Below are positions 16,128 through 25,545 of a stretch of 64,000 nt of DNA, in pieces (within the stretch, counting starts at the first letter, position 1; each line of letters opens with the position of its first letter). The stretch covers positions 62,001-126,000 of the forward strand of contig NZ_JBHSAB010000029.1 of the NCBI RefSeq assembly GCF_042649825.1, read 5' to 3'. This stretch comes from Legionella_C dresdenensis. Its GTDB lineage: Bacteria; Pseudomonadota; Gammaproteobacteria; Legionellales; Legionellaceae. The notes under the pieces were generated by a model. It did no database searches and was not told the origin of the DNA. It was given only the letters and a program-made list of their open reading frames with translations. The translations under genes and the position numbers were made by a program.

Positions 16128-17938
16128 TCAACCGTAACTGATTTAGCCAGGTTACGCGGCTGATCCACATCGGTTCCCTTCGCAACTGCAACATGATAAG
16201 CCAGTAATTGTAACGGAATGGTATAGATAATAGGCGCAGTCCAGGAACCGCAACTTGGTACCGGAATTAACTTGGCGCCGTTTGGCTCCCAATGCTGTGA
16301 ATCATCAACAAAGACGAATAACTGACCGCCACGCGCACTCACCTCATGCAGGTTTGATTTCAGCTTGTCGAGCAATTCATCATTGGGCGCAACCGCGATA
16401 ACCGGCATATTCTTGTCAACCAGCGCAAGAGGGCCATGCTTTAATTCACCAGCCGGATAGGCTTCAGCATGAATATAGGAAATTTCTTTCAGTTTAAGCG
16501 CACCTTCCAGGGCCACAGGATATTGCACCCCGCGTCCTAAAAACAATGCGTGTGATTTATTAACGAAATCGGGAATCAGCGCTTCAATCTGATCATTCAT
16601 CTTCAGCGCCCGCTCACAGCACAGAGGCAATTCACGCAATTGTTCCAGTACTTTCTCCGCTTTGTCAGTTTTACACAAAGCGGCAGCCAGCATTAATAAT
16701 GCCGCGAGTTGAGTAGTAAACGCCTTGGTTGAGGCAACGCCGATTTCGGTACCGGCCCGAGTCAGGAATACGCAATCAGCTTCTCTCACCATCGAGCTGG
16801 TTGCTACGTTACAGATTGCCAGCGTAGCCAGATAGTTAGTCGCTTTTGCCTTGTGTAAGGCAGCCAGGGTATCGGCTGTTTCACCCGATTGGGAAATGGT
16901 GATAAACAAAGTATTGTCAGAGACGACTACATCGCGGTAACGGTATTCACTGGCAATTTCAACCTGAGCAGGAATGCCGGCCAGTGATTCCAGCCAGTAG
17001 CGGGCAACCAGTCCAGCATGGTAACTGGTTCCGCACGCTACAATATGAATCTGTTTAACCTGGGGGAAAATGGCAGCGGCACGTTCGCCAAAACTGGCTT
17101 TTAAAACATCAAGGCTTGCCACCCGCCCTTCAAGGGTATCGGTTAACACCTTGGTCTGCTCATAAATTTCCTTGAGCATAAAATGACGATAAGGGCCTTT
17201 GCTGACCGCCTGGCTATCGTTCTCAAGCCGGTGACTCTGGCGCTTGGCCGGTTTATTATCGACATCATAATAATTAATTTTGCCATTGAGCAGATGAGCG
17301 CTGTCGCCTTCCTCAAGATAAACCACTGACTGGGCAAATCCTCGCAATGCCAGCGCATCAGAGGCAATAAAGTGTTCACCCAGCCCCAATCCGACAACCA
17401 GCGGGCTGCCTTTGCGAATAGCAACCAGTTCATGCGGCCGTTTCTGATGGATAACGCCCAGAGCAAAAGCGCCATGCATCATAGTTGCCGCTTCCTGTAC
17501 TGCCTGCAGCAAATCTTCATGCAGCATATATCGGGAGTGAATCAAATGGGCGGCAACTTCGGTGTCGGTTTCCGAAGTGAACTCATAACCCTGAGATTTC
17601 AGTTTCTGACGTAATTGCTCATGATTTTCAATAATACCGTTATGCACCAGTGCAATTTCACCATGGGAGATATGGGGATGGGCATTCAATTCACAGGGTT
17701 TGCCATGTGTTGCCCAGCGAGTATGCGCAATCCCGGTCGTACCGGCAACGGATGTTTCTTCCATAGCATCTGCCAGGGCCTGTACTTTCCCCTGAATCCG
17801 AACTCGCTTTAACCGGCCGCTCTTATCAATAACAGCGATTCCCGCTGAATCATAACCGCGATATTCCAGACGGCGTAATCCTTCCAGCAAAACACCACTG
17901 ATGTCACGTTGTGACACAGCCCCCATTATCCCGCACAT
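16124..17938 (-). CDS. glmS: Glutamine--fructose-6-phosphate aminotransferase
   Basis: A 604-residue GlmS that makes glucosamine-6-phosphate for peptidoglycan and LPS. The N-terminal class II glutaminase domain starts with the catalytic Cys2 (MCGIMGA) and keeps GIAHTRWATHG. Two SIS domains follow (about residues 285-425 and 455-595), with CGTSYHAG, SQSGETADT and the C-terminal PRNLAKSVTVE signature. AAGGAG lies eight bases before the ATG. No glmS ribozyme is visible in the short upstream gap. Confidence 0.97.
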   Translation of the reverse strand: MCGIMGAVSQRDISGVLLEGLRRLEYRGYDSAGIAVIDKSGRLKRVRIQGKVQALADAMEETSVAGTTGIAHTRWATHGKPCELNAHPHISHGEIALVHNGIIENHEQLRQKLKSQGYEFTSETDTEVAAHLIHSRYMLHEDLLQAVQEAATMMHGAFALGVIHQKRPHELVAIRKGSPLVVGLGLGEHFIASDALALRGFAQSVVYLEEGDSAHLLNGKINYYDVDNKPAKRQSHRLENDSQAVSKGPYRHFMLKEIYEQTKVLTDTLEGRVASLDVLKASFGERAAAIFPQVKQIHIVACGTSYHAGLVARYWLESLAGIPAQVEIASEYRYRDVVVSDNTLFITISQSGETADTLAALHKAKATNYLATLAICNVATSSMVREADCVFLTRAGTEIGVASTKAFTTQLAALLMLAAALCKTDKAEKVLEQLRELPLCCERALKMNDQIEALIPDFVNKSHALFLGRGVQYPVALEGALKLKEISYIHAEAYPAGELKHGPLALVDKNMPVIAVAPNDELLDKLKSNLHEVSARGGQLFVFVDDSQHWEPNGAKLIPVPSCGSWTAPIIYTIPLQLLAYHVAVAKGTDVDQPRNLAKSVTVE

Positions 17939-17995
17939 AGTGACTCCTTAACCGGCTACAAAATCCACGATTATGACATACTTTATCTGCAAAAC

Positions 17996-19297
17996 CTATG
18001 CACTGCCTGGCATTTGGCAGTCCGCCTGATAACCATGCTGTTTCATTGTCTGGCAAATTTCATAGGCAAGATAATTATGCGCCCTTGTTGACGGATGAAT
18101 TTCATCCCAGAACAGATAATCCTCCTGATTGTCGCATACATGATAATTCTTTTCATCGGGCGCAAAATCCGGATCGCGATAGCGCAATAACTGTGCATAA
18201 TGCAAGACATAGTTGCCGGCAAAAGGTGAGTTAGCTATAGGCTGAAATGATGTCAATTTTACATCAATACAGGCATTACTCACATTACGAAAACCATAAT
18301 CTGCCGGGTTTTGCAAAGCGTTGCGCACAAATTGCTGCATGTCGATATAGAGGAAGTCAACAGCCGGCATTGTCCGCTGCCAGTCGCCGACTCGTTTCTC
18401 AAGGCGTTGGTTATGCAGTGCGACAGCTGAATTCAGTACGTCTTTATCCGTTGTATAGACAAATTTAGGGGTATAACCAATTTCCGGCAATCCCAGGACA
18501 ATAACATGTTGTGCGCCTGCCTGTATCAGCCTGTGCGTGGCCGCTTCCAGTCCGTCAAGCACATTATCAACATATCGGCTCATAATTGCAGGATTATAAT
18601 TGTCTTCAAATTTCAGGACATTGACGTAATCGTTAGCGCCGCTAAACACGAAATAAACTGTCTCCGGATCAAGCTTTGGATTCACTAACAAATAAGCCTG
18701 CACGGTCATTCCCAGACTTGGCGGAATCAATTTACCCACAACCAGGGTTTTTAAGGTATTAATCGGATGGCGGATCAAATTCCAGACTGTCAACTGATAA
18801 TCATAAGTAACCGCCCAGCTGCCGCCAAAAGCCTGATTGTAGTAAAATCGCTGGTCTTCGCGATCAACGCCTAGCATAGGCGCCAGATATTCATTCCAGA
18901 TTCGGCCATTGGAAAAATGCGCCTGCCAATAGGGGTCAGCCGGAATAACCGGCACGCTGCGTACTTTGCTAATGAGTGTAGCAAGCAATGGCCCAAGATC
19001 CTGATCAAAAAAATGGTTAACTACTTTGATGCCTGAATCCAGCACTGTTTGCGGAACATGATAGGCAGCGGCAAAGTCATGCATTTTATTGATCACAAAC
19101 ACTTTAAAAGGGTAAACCAGATAAGCCGGGCTTTCGTCCTTGCGCAGGCTTTTCAGCAAATGGTTAACATTTCCATTATCTGACAGACTGTCGCCGAAAA
19201 TAACCATCGATTTGACCGGTATCGCGGCAGTCAGGGTTAACGGAATAAAAAAAACGATAAAACAGAGTACTGCACACATCCTTGTGTGGTATGTCAT
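17996..19297 (-). CDS. Secreted GDSL lysophospholipase/acyltransferase (PlaC-like)
   Basis: A 433-residue SGNH/GDSL lipase with an N-terminal signal peptide (about 1-25). Block I is GDSLSDNGN with the nucleophile Ser37; block III is FSGANDY (about 215-221); and the C-terminal Asp398/His401 pair is in DEIHPS. Several Cys residues lie in the C-terminal third. Legionella codes for three related enzymes (PlaA, PlaC, PlaD). Length, signal peptide and the Cys content best fit PlaC, the type II-secreted glycerophospholipid:cholesterol acyltransferase, but I recall the family from memory and cannot separate the members by search. It probably acts outside the cell on host lipids. No clear operon partner. 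Confidence 0.85.
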   Translation of the reverse strand: MTYHTRMCAVLCFIVFFIPLTLTAAIPVKSMVIFGDSLSDNGNVNHLLKSLRKDESPAYLVYPFKVFVINKMHDFAAAYHVPQTVLDSGIKVVNHFFDQDLGPLLATLISKVRSVPVIPADPYWQAHFSNGRIWNEYLAPMLGVDREDQRFYYNQAFGGSWAVTYDYQLTVWNLIRHPINTLKTLVVGKLIPPSLGMTVQAYLLVNPKLDPETVYFVFSGANDYVNVLKFEDNYNPAIMSRYVDNVLDGLEAATHRLIQAGAQHVIVLGLPEIGYTPKFVYTTDKDVLNSAVALHNQRLEKRVGDWQRTMPAVDFLYIDMQQFVRNALQNPADYGFRNVSNACIDVKLTSFQPIANSPFAGNYVLHYAQLLRYRDPDFAPDEKNYHVCDNQEDYLFWDEIHPSTRAHNYLAYEICQTMKQHGYQADCQMPGSA

Positions 19298-19325
19298 ATT
19301 TGCTCCTTGCTGTTATTGTTCTTTT

Positions 19326-19793
19326 TCAGCTCCTGTTTTTCATTAAGCGCTGTTTATCCCGCTGCCAGTCACGCTCTTTGATGGTATCGCGTTTATCATG
19401 AGTCTTTTTCCCTTTGGCCAGAGCAAGTTTCATTTTGACTTTATTGCTGCGCCAATATAAAGACAATGGTATTAAAGTATAACCCTGCCGTTCAACACTG
19501 CCAATTAATTGGCTCAACTCGCGCCGATTAAGCAGCAGTTTTCGGGTTCGGGTTGGATCCGGAAATAAATGCGCGGCTGCGGTTGGCAGCGGCTGGATTT
19601 GGGCGCCAAGTAAAAACGCTTCGCCGTATTTCACTATCACATGCGCGTCCGACAGGTTGATTTTGCCGGCACGCAGGCTTTTTACTTCCCAGCCTTCCAG
19701 CACAAGCCCTGCTTCATATTCTTCTTCAATAAAATATTCAAAATGCGCTTTTCTGTTTACCGCAATGGTTGCGCTATTGTCTTTGTTTGCCAT
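19326..19793 (-). CDS. smpB: SsrA-binding protein SmpB
   Basis: A 155-residue SmpB, which binds tmRNA and rescues stalled ribosomes. It has the characteristic core VNRKAHFEYFIEEEYEAGLV, GWEVKSLRAGKINLSDAHV and the basic C-terminal tail KGKKTHDKRDTIKERDW with the flexible helix that enters the decoding centre. Normal length. The ssrA gene itself is not seen nearby. Confidence 0.97.
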   Translation of the reverse strand: MANKDNSATIAVNRKAHFEYFIEEEYEAGLVLEGWEVKSLRAGKINLSDAHVIVKYGEAFLLGAQIQPLPTAAAHLFPDPTRTRKLLLNRRELSQLIGSVERQGYTLIPLSLYWRSNKVKMKLALAKGKKTHDKRDTIKERDWQRDKQRLMKNRS

Positions 19794-19855
19794 TATTGTT
19801 GCCTTAAAACATGTTTCTTAAATTCGTTGGTTCACTGCCATTAAGCTAAGGATTC

Positions 19856-19943
19856 TGTCATTCCCGCGAAGGCGGGAATCCATCTCTCAAATTGAGCCTT
19901 TACCTTGTTTGATGGATGGATCCCCGCCTTCGCGGGGATGACA
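19856..19943. repeat. REP-like inverted pair with long hairpin potential
   Basis: Two arms, TGTCATTCCCGCGAAGGCGG (19856) and CCGCCTTCGCGGGGATGACA (ends 19943), are near-perfect inverted copies of about 29 bp separated by 30 bp. They lie between the divergent smpB and bcp genes, where a terminator is not needed, so they look like a mobile REP-type element. A decayed relative lies at 1588-1648. Confidence 0.75.
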
Positions 19944-20018
19944 ATTTCCCGACCTACTATTCAAGCTGATTGCTTAAGTATACACTCTTCCGGAATGGTT
20001 ATGAAATGGGAAATATGA

Positions 20019-20480
20019 ATGAACATAAACGATAAAATCAGCGATTTTTCTTTCCAGGGCACCAATGGTTTGCAAGCCAGGCTCAGCGACTATCAGGGCA
20101 AATGGGTCATTCTCTATTTTTATCCCAAAGACGCAACACCCGGCTGTACAACAGAGGGCCAGGATTTTGGTAATAACTATGCAGAATTTCAAAAACTGAA
20201 CGCGGTGATTTTCGGTATTTCACGCGATAGTCTGAAATCACATGAGAATTTCAAATGCAAACAGGCGTTTCCTTTTGAATTAATCAGCGATAATGATGAA
20301 CAGCTTTGCCAGTTGTTTGATGTTATCAGGATGAAATCCATGTATGGCAAACAGGTAAGAGGCATTGAGCGCAGTACGTTTCTGATTGATCCAGCCGGTA
20401 TTTTAAGGCACGAGTGGCGCAAGGTCAAAGTAGCGGGTCATGTTACTGAAGTATTTAATACTTTGAAAAATTTACAATAA
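20019..20480 (+). CDS. bcp: Peroxiredoxin Bcp (1-Cys type)
   Basis: A 153-residue thiol peroxidase of the Bcp/PrxQ family that reduces hydroperoxides. The peroxidatic Cys43 is in PGCTTEGQDF. The second Cys found five residues later in E. coli-type Bcp is Gln here, so it should work by a 1-Cys mechanism or use another resolving thiol (Cys80 in NFKCKQ is possible). GGGA upstream of the ATG supports the start; an ATG four bases earlier runs into a stop. Confidence 0.92.
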   Translation: MNINDKISDFSFQGTNGLQARLSDYQGKWVILYFYPKDATPGCTTEGQDFGNNYAEFQKLNAVIFGISRDSLKSHENFKCKQAFPFELISDNDEQLCQLFDVIRMKSMYGKQVRGIERSTFLIDPAGILRHEWRKVKVAGHVTEVFNTLKNLQ

Positions 20481-20544
20481 TTCTTGACGTTACCCGACAG
20501 CCTCAGCAGAATTGGGTTTACTTATAGTTGATGGGGTTAGTTTT

Positions 20545-21945
20545 ATGGATAAGGAAGTTAAGCACCGCAAGTTGTTTGTACTTGATACCAACATTTTGAT
20601 GAGTGATCCTACTGCCATTTACCGCTTCGATGAGCATGATATCTATTTGCCCATGGTAGTGCTTGAAGAATTGGACAGTCACAAAACCGGTTTGTCGGAA
20701 ATTGCGCGTAACGTGCGTCAGACTAACCGCATGCTTGACGAATTGATGAGCCATGCCAGCCATGAAGAAATTGTTGCTGGACTGCCCATCCCAAGCTTTG
20801 CCAAAAACCAATCCCGCGACACCGGCCGCCTGTTTTTCCAGACTGACGAATTCGAGCAGATTCGCCCGACGGCATTGCCTGGCCATAAAGCCGACAATAC
20901 CTTGCTGGCAACAGCCCGCGGCTTGCAGAAAAAGCATCCGGATCGCGAAATTGTCATCATTTCCAAAGATATCAATTTGCGGATAAAAGCCGGCATTCTG
21001 GGGATACCGGCAGAAGATTATTATAATGATCAGGTTCTGGAAGACGTTAATCTGCTGCATAGCGGCCTGCATATTCTCGACAATGATTTCTGGAGCACGC
21101 ATGCCAAAGACATGAACGCCTGGCAAGAAAGCGGCAGAACGTTTTACAAAATCAGTGGCCCGCTTATCAGTCAATGGAATCCAAACGATTGCATCAGTAC
21201 TGAAGATAACCAGTTTCAGGCGATTGTAAAGAAAATCGAAGCCGATCATGTGATTGTCCAGGTCGCACGCGATTATATGCAAGGCAAACATTCAGTCTGG
21301 GGAATTACTGCCCGTAACCGCGAGCAGAACTTTGCCCTGAACATGTTGCTTGATCCTGAAATTGATTTTGTGACCTTACAAGGCTCGGCTGGTACCGGGA
21401 AAACGCTGCTGACTATCGCAGCCGGATTGACTCAGGTTCTTGATCAGGGCCGCTATAATGAAATCATTATGACGCGCGTTACTATCCCGGTCGGCGAAGA
21501 CATCGGCTTTTTACCCGGAACTGAAGAAGAAAAAATGACGCCCTGGATGGGGGCGCTTATGGATAACCTGGAAGTTTTACACAGTTCGCAGGAAGGCGGC
21601 AGCTTTGGCCGAAATGCTACCCAGGATCTGCTTCAGAATAAAATCAAAATCCGCTCATTAAATTTTATGCGCGGCCGAACCTTCTTAAGCCGTTTTATCA
21701 TCATTGACGAAGCCCAGAATCTGACAGCGAAACAGATTAAAACGCTGGTTACCCGGGCAGGTCCGGGCAGTAAAATTGTCTGCTTAGGCGATATCAAGCA
21801 AATTGATACCCCTTATTTGACTGAAACGACGTCGGGTTTAACCTTCGCGGTGGACCGATTTAAGCATTGGGAACATAGTGCGCATATGACTTTAACACGC
21901 GGAGAGCGATCAAGGCTTGCATATTATGCCGCTGAGCATTTATAG
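20545..21945 (+). CDS. PIN domain-PhoH family ATPase
   Basis: A 466-residue fusion of an N-terminal PIN ribonuclease domain (residues 6-150, VLDTNILMSDP and the acidic LEELD and DNTLLATA segments) with a C-terminal PhoH ATPase. Walker A is GSAGTGKTLL (about 284-293), Walker B is FIIIDEAQNL, and a GDIKQIDTPYL sensor follows. This PhoH2-type architecture is associated with RNA-directed helicase/RNase activity. I start at ATG 20545 with GGGG eight bases upstream, not at the TTG at 20512, because the PIN homology begins at MDKEVKHRK. Confidence 0.9.
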   Translation: MDKEVKHRKLFVLDTNILMSDPTAIYRFDEHDIYLPMVVLEELDSHKTGLSEIARNVRQTNRMLDELMSHASHEEIVAGLPIPSFAKNQSRDTGRLFFQTDEFEQIRPTALPGHKADNTLLATARGLQKKHPDREIVIISKDINLRIKAGILGIPAEDYYNDQVLEDVNLLHSGLHILDNDFWSTHAKDMNAWQESGRTFYKISGPLISQWNPNDCISTEDNQFQAIVKKIEADHVIVQVARDYMQGKHSVWGITARNREQNFALNMLLDPEIDFVTLQGSAGTGKTLLTIAAGLTQVLDQGRYNEIIMTRVTIPVGEDIGFLPGTEEEKMTPWMGALMDNLEVLHSSQEGGSFGRNATQDLLQNKIKIRSLNFMRGRTFLSRFIIIDEAQNLTAKQIKTLVTRAGPGSKIVCLGDIKQIDTPYLTETTSGLTFAVDRFKHWEHSAHMTLTRGERSRLAYYAAEHL

Positions 21946-21970
21946 TACGCGTTTTACAAGAGGATAAATA

Positions 21971-22984
21971 ATGAACAACCAAGCAATCACTTTTGACGAC
22001 GTGCTTCTGGTTCCTGCTTATAACCACCATGAGTCCAGACGTGTGGTCGATATCAGCATGACCGATCGTCTGGGTAAACTCAGCCTGCAACTGCCGGTAA
22101 TCAGCTCCAATATGGATACCATTACCGAAAGCAAAATGGCGAACTTCATGACCAGTAAGGGCGGAATGGGCGCTTTACACCGCTTTTTAAGCATTGAAGA
22201 CAATATTAAAGAGTTCAAGCTTTGCCAAGGGCAGGTTTTTGTTTCCGTCGGCTGTACAACTGCCGAACTGGAAAGAGCCGAAGCGTTGCGCGATGCCGGA
22301 GCGGATTTCTTCTGTGTCGATGTTGCCCACGCTCATGCCAAATACGTTGGTAAAATGCTGAAAAGCCTGCGTCAGTTATTGGGTGACCGCTGCATTATGG
22401 CGGGTAACGTTGCAACATATGCCGGTGCAGATTATCTGGCCTCCTGTGGTGCAGATATTATTAAAGCCGGAATCGGCGGCGGCTCCGTGTGCAGCACCCG
22501 AATTAAAACCGGCTTTGGTATTCCAATGCTGACCTGTCTTCAGGATTGCGCCCGTACTGATCGTTCAATCGTTGCTGATGGCGGCATCCGTACTTCTGGC
22601 GATATCGTTAAAGCACTGGCTTTTGGAGCAGATTTTGTCATGATCGGCGGTATGCTTGCCGGTACTGAACCTACGCCCGGCGAAGTGATTACCAAAGAGG
22701 ACGGCAGACAGGTAAAACGCTACCGTGGTATGGCGTCACGTGAAGCGCAGGAGGACTTTGTCGGCCAAATGCAGGAATGGAAAACGGCCGAAGGCGTTTC
22801 AACAGAGGTCCCTTTCCGTAATAACCACGATAATATTATCGCTGACATTACCGGCGGACTACGCTCAGGTTTAACTTATGCCGGTTCGGATACAATCTCT
22901 GAACTGCAACGTAAGCTGGATTATGTTATCGTCACTCAAGCCGGCCGTCTCGAAAGCCTGCCGCACAAACTGATGGAAGTTTAA
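21971..22984 (+). CDS. guaC: GMP reductase
   Basis: A 337-residue TIM-barrel IMPDH/GMPR-family enzyme with no CBS domains. The active-site loop is GIGGGSVCSTRIKTGFG (Cys about 179), and the tail has the GMPR-style KRYRGMASREAQEDF, followed by EGVSTEVPFR and GGLRSGLTYAG. It converts GMP to IMP with NADPH. GAGG lies nine bases upstream of the ATG. The alternative of a short IMP dehydrogenase is less likely because of that C-terminal part. Confidence 0.88.
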   Translation: MNNQAITFDDVLLVPAYNHHESRRVVDISMTDRLGKLSLQLPVISSNMDTITESKMANFMTSKGGMGALHRFLSIEDNIKEFKLCQGQVFVSVGCTTAELERAEALRDAGADFFCVDVAHAHAKYVGKMLKSLRQLLGDRCIMAGNVATYAGADYLASCGADIIKAGIGGGSVCSTRIKTGFGIPMLTCLQDCARTDRSIVADGGIRTSGDIVKALAFGADFVMIGGMLAGTEPTPGEVITKEDGRQVKRYRGMASREAQEDFVGQMQEWKTAEGVSTEVPFRNNHDNIIADITGGLRSGLTYAGSDTISELQRKLDYVIVTQAGRLESLPHKLMEV

Positions 22985-22991
22985 ATCGCTG

Positions 22992-23032
22992 CCGTCATCT
23001 TAAAGGGGAGCCCGCTTTCTCTGAGATGGCGG
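22992..23032 (+). terminator. Possible hairpin after guaC
   Basis: CCGTCATCT (22992-23000) can pair with AGATGGCGG (23024-23032) with one G-T wobble. It follows the guaC stop, but no U run follows, so a terminator role is weakly supported. Confidence 0.3.
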
Positions 23033-23165
23033 TACCCCCCACCGCTACTATTTTCAATTCTTATTGGCAGAAAAATTTAATCTGACCTATATTTTATTAG
23101 CCTTCTTACAAACGCCTCTTGAAGCTTTTACTGCAGTAATACTCATTATTGTTATGGAGAATAAT

Positions 23166-23744
23166 ATGAGAATTATTAGAGCATTAGAACCCAGGGACAA
23201 TACTGCAATCGCTGAAATCATCATTAGTGTATTGGCTGAACACGGTTTTACCAACCCTACAAACGGAGGCTATGATCGAAATAATCTGCCAGAAAAAATC
23301 CGGGATCTTTACTCATTTATTCGCAAAAACAATGGTTCTTATTATGTGATCGAAGACACAGAAACCAATAAAATACTTGGCGGCGGCGGTTATATTATAT
23401 CCCCTGGCCCTGTGTCAGCGCACTATTCTGCCAATGTTCTTTTCTTCAACCATCATCAAAGAACAATTTGCTCATTGGAAAAATTTTATTTATTGCCTGA
23501 AGCACGCGGTACTGGACTGGCTGAGGAAGTATTTAAACGATTACAGAAATCTGCTTTTCTGAAAGGGTTAAATGCCATGTATGTGAGTACCGAACCCTGT
23601 TTAAACAGAGCAATAAGCTTCTATAAAAAAATGGGATTTATGGAGATCGAACCCCATAAAAAAAATACCGTAAGACTGGTGCACCGCCAGCACCGGGCAG
23701 CAGAGCCAGTGCCCGAAGAAAAGTCCGTAGGTTGGGTCGTTTGA
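23166..23744 (+). CDS. GNAT-family N-acetyltransferase
   Basis: A 192-residue GNAT protein. The acetyl-CoA-binding motif A is EKFYLLPEARGTGLAEEVFK (about 103-122), followed by NAMYVSTE and an FYKKMGF segment typical of the fold's C-terminal half. Substrate unknown. The start at 23166 has GGAG seven bases upstream; the earlier in-frame start at 23064 would add 34 residues without homology or a ribosome site. The last six residues (SVGWVV) and the stop codon come from the GTAGGTTGGGTCG repeat that follows. Confidence 0.85.
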   Translation: MRIIRALEPRDNTAIAEIIISVLAEHGFTNPTNGGYDRNNLPEKIRDLYSFIRKNNGSYYVIEDTETNKILGGGGYIISPGPVSAHYSANVLFFNHHQRTICSLEKFYLLPEARGTGLAEEVFKRLQKSAFLKGLNAMYVSTEPCLNRAISFYKKMGFMEIEPHKKNTVRLVHRQHRAAEPVPEEKSVGWVV

Positions 23745-23930
23745 CCCATAGCTGTCGCTATAAACCCATATCCGTTCGGCCTGAGGAAAATGCGGAGCAT
23801 TTGTCTCGAAGGCTTGGCACTATACCACAGGCTTCGAGACAGCGCTAAAGCGCTTCCTCAGCCCGAACGATGTGGTGAAATGTAGAAATTTAATTAACTT
23901 GACGGCTATGGAGCGTTTGACCCAACCTAC
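23727..23930. repeat. Composite repeat: GTAGGTTGGGTCG element with nested palindrome
   Basis: The ends GTAGGTTGGGTCGTTTGACC (23727) and GTTTGACCCAACCTAC (ends 23930) enclose another inverted repeat, CCGTTCGGCCTGAGGAA... paired with TTCCTCAGCCCGAACG, whose centre holds the inverted pair GTCTCGAAG / CTTCGAGAC. This looks like insertion of one element into another. The outer ends supply the stop codons of the two convergent genes on either side. Confidence 0.75.
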
Positions 23931-25168
23931 GACGCCCTTTCCTGTACCAATCCAAGAAATACTAAACCCAGCAGTAAATACAATGGCAATATTGCCAGCG
24001 CAGTATGGAATCCTGTCAGCGTAAACCGGGTCACACCGTCAACCATTTGCGCACCCGATAAATCAAGCAATCTGCCGATTAGCGGCTCGGTTAAGGCATC
24101 AAGAAAGGCATCACTGGTATTGATCATTGCAATAACTGTTGCCGTCAGGCAAAGCTTGTTAGTTTCTTTGCCTATGGTAAATACCAGCATAAACGCCCCG
24201 GTGCCAAGCCCAAACAGAAATAACTGGCTGCCAGCGACTAATAAAGAGGATGAGGGGTAGTAAATAACCATGGTAATGGTTATCAACGACAACAATAAGC
24301 CGGCAAACATCACTTTGCGGCGTGCGTTAAGACGCTGTGCCAGCAAACCGGACAGCGGACTGCCTATGCCAAGTCCGATAAAGACCAGAGACATTAATGA
24401 CGAAGCCTGAGTTTTATCGATCAGGTAAGCCTGCTGCAAAAACGGATTACCCCATAAGCCGCCGAAAACTGCCAGCGGAGAAAACGCAAATCCGCTATAC
24501 AAGGTTAACAACCAGTTCTGCTTATTTTTCAATACTGTCATGATATCGCTAAAATTTAGCGGTGTTTGCACAGCAGATTCTGGCTGGGAATCCCGCACTG
24601 CCAATGCAAAGATAAACGCAAGCGCCAGGCCAAATACGCCCACCAGCAATAAACAATCGCGCCACCCCAGCCAATCGGTTAATAACGACAAGGGAGTCTG
24701 GCCAAAAACAGCACCCAGCATCACTGCTGTCGCCAGTAAACCACTGACAAAAGAATAATAACGGGCCGGAAACCACATCGCTGCCAATTTCAGATAAGAA
24801 ACCGTGGCAAAGGCAACACCCATCCCCATTAATGCGCGGGCAACTCCGGCATAAAACTCACTGTACATCTGGGAAAATATCAGCGCACCCAGAGCACAAC
24901 AGCCAATTGCAAGCGATGTCAGCAGGCGAGAACTGAATTTGTCCATTAAGATTCCGACAAATAACTGAGTTATCATATAGGCATAATAAAAAGTAGCCGC
25001 CAGATTACCCAGGCCGGTTCCAGTCAGTTTAAATGTCTGCATTAATTCATCGGTGATAATACTGGGGAAAATCTGTAACACATATTTATAAAACAGAAAT
25101 AAAGCGCATAAGCCGACAACGAAACTGGCATAGGCCAAACCGGGGTTTTTCTTAGATAGTGATGTCAT
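23927..25168 (-). CDS. MFS transporter, Pht-like
   Basis: A 413-residue major-facilitator protein with 12 predicted membrane segments. The opening VVGLCALFLFYKYVLQIFPS and the ITQLFVGILMDKFSSRLLTS loop resemble the phagosomal transporter (Pht) branch found in Legionella and Francisella, which imports amino acids or nucleosides during intracellular growth; substrate unknown here. ATG 25168 with GAGA seven bases upstream is preferred to the TTG at 25180. The TAG stop lies in the flanking GTAGGTTGGGTCG repeat. Confidence 0.85.
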   Translation of the reverse strand: MTSLSKKNPGLAYASFVVGLCALFLFYKYVLQIFPSIITDELMQTFKLTGTGLGNLAATFYYAYMITQLFVGILMDKFSSRLLTSLAIGCCALGALIFSQMYSEFYAGVARALMGMGVAFATVSYLKLAAMWFPARYYSFVSGLLATAVMLGAVFGQTPLSLLTDWLGWRDCLLLVGVFGLALAFIFALAVRDSQPESAVQTPLNFSDIMTVLKNKQNWLLTLYSGFAFSPLAVFGGLWGNPFLQQAYLIDKTQASSLMSLVFIGLGIGSPLSGLLAQRLNARRKVMFAGLLLSLITITMVIYYPSSSLLVAGSQLFLFGLGTGAFMLVFTIGKETNKLCLTATVIAMINTSDAFLDALTEPLIGRLLDLSGAQMVDGVTRFTLTGFHTALAILPLYLLLGLVFLGLVQERAS

Positions 25169-25473
25169 AATTATTCTCAAAAACGGTTAATAAACTGAAT
25201 AACGTTTTATCGTAGCCGGTGGGGAGCCTGCTCTGGCGTTACGATAACAGAAGCCGCCAGGACAGGCTGCTAATGAGAATAATAATGCTGACCATGAATA
25301 ATGACATAACAGCAACAACAGACTGTTTGAATCTGTGCTCTCCAGATGAGAATCTGTTGCTGGTTAACTTCATGCTTTGCCTGAATCTGTTACATTGTGT
25401 CCAGTATATCGCTCATGCTCAAATTATGTCAACAATTTTGTAAGTTGGCCGTTTAACCTCAACATGTTGAAAA

Positions 25474-25504
25474 CTCGCATTTTTCACGATTTGAGGTATA
25501 TAAT
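25474..25504 (+). promoter_or_regulatory. Promoter with CTCGCATTTTT motif, carboxylesterase gene
   Basis: CTCGCATTTTT (25474) lies 25 bp before a TATAAT -10 box (25499-25504). Nearly the same string occurs at 52635 before the Rmd1-family gene, where the distance is 23 bp. No good TTGACA -35 is visible, so the shared motif may be an activator site. Confidence 0.5.
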
Positions 25505-25545
25505 TTACTCATACAGGTTTAGCTAATAATAAGAGGAAATATCCA

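Noticed and set aside
17939..17995. glmS ribozyme upstream of glmS
   Set aside because: The gap is only 57 bp and shows no ribozyme fold; glmS ribozymes are typical of Firmicutes.
19794..20018. ssrA (tmRNA) beside smpB
   Set aside because: Only the REP-like inverted pair is present there; no tRNA-like ends or tag frame were seen.
25219..25443. Small open frame between the MFS and carboxylesterase genes
   Set aside because: Short, no family resemblance, weak ribosome site; a leader peptide cannot be excluded but is not supported.
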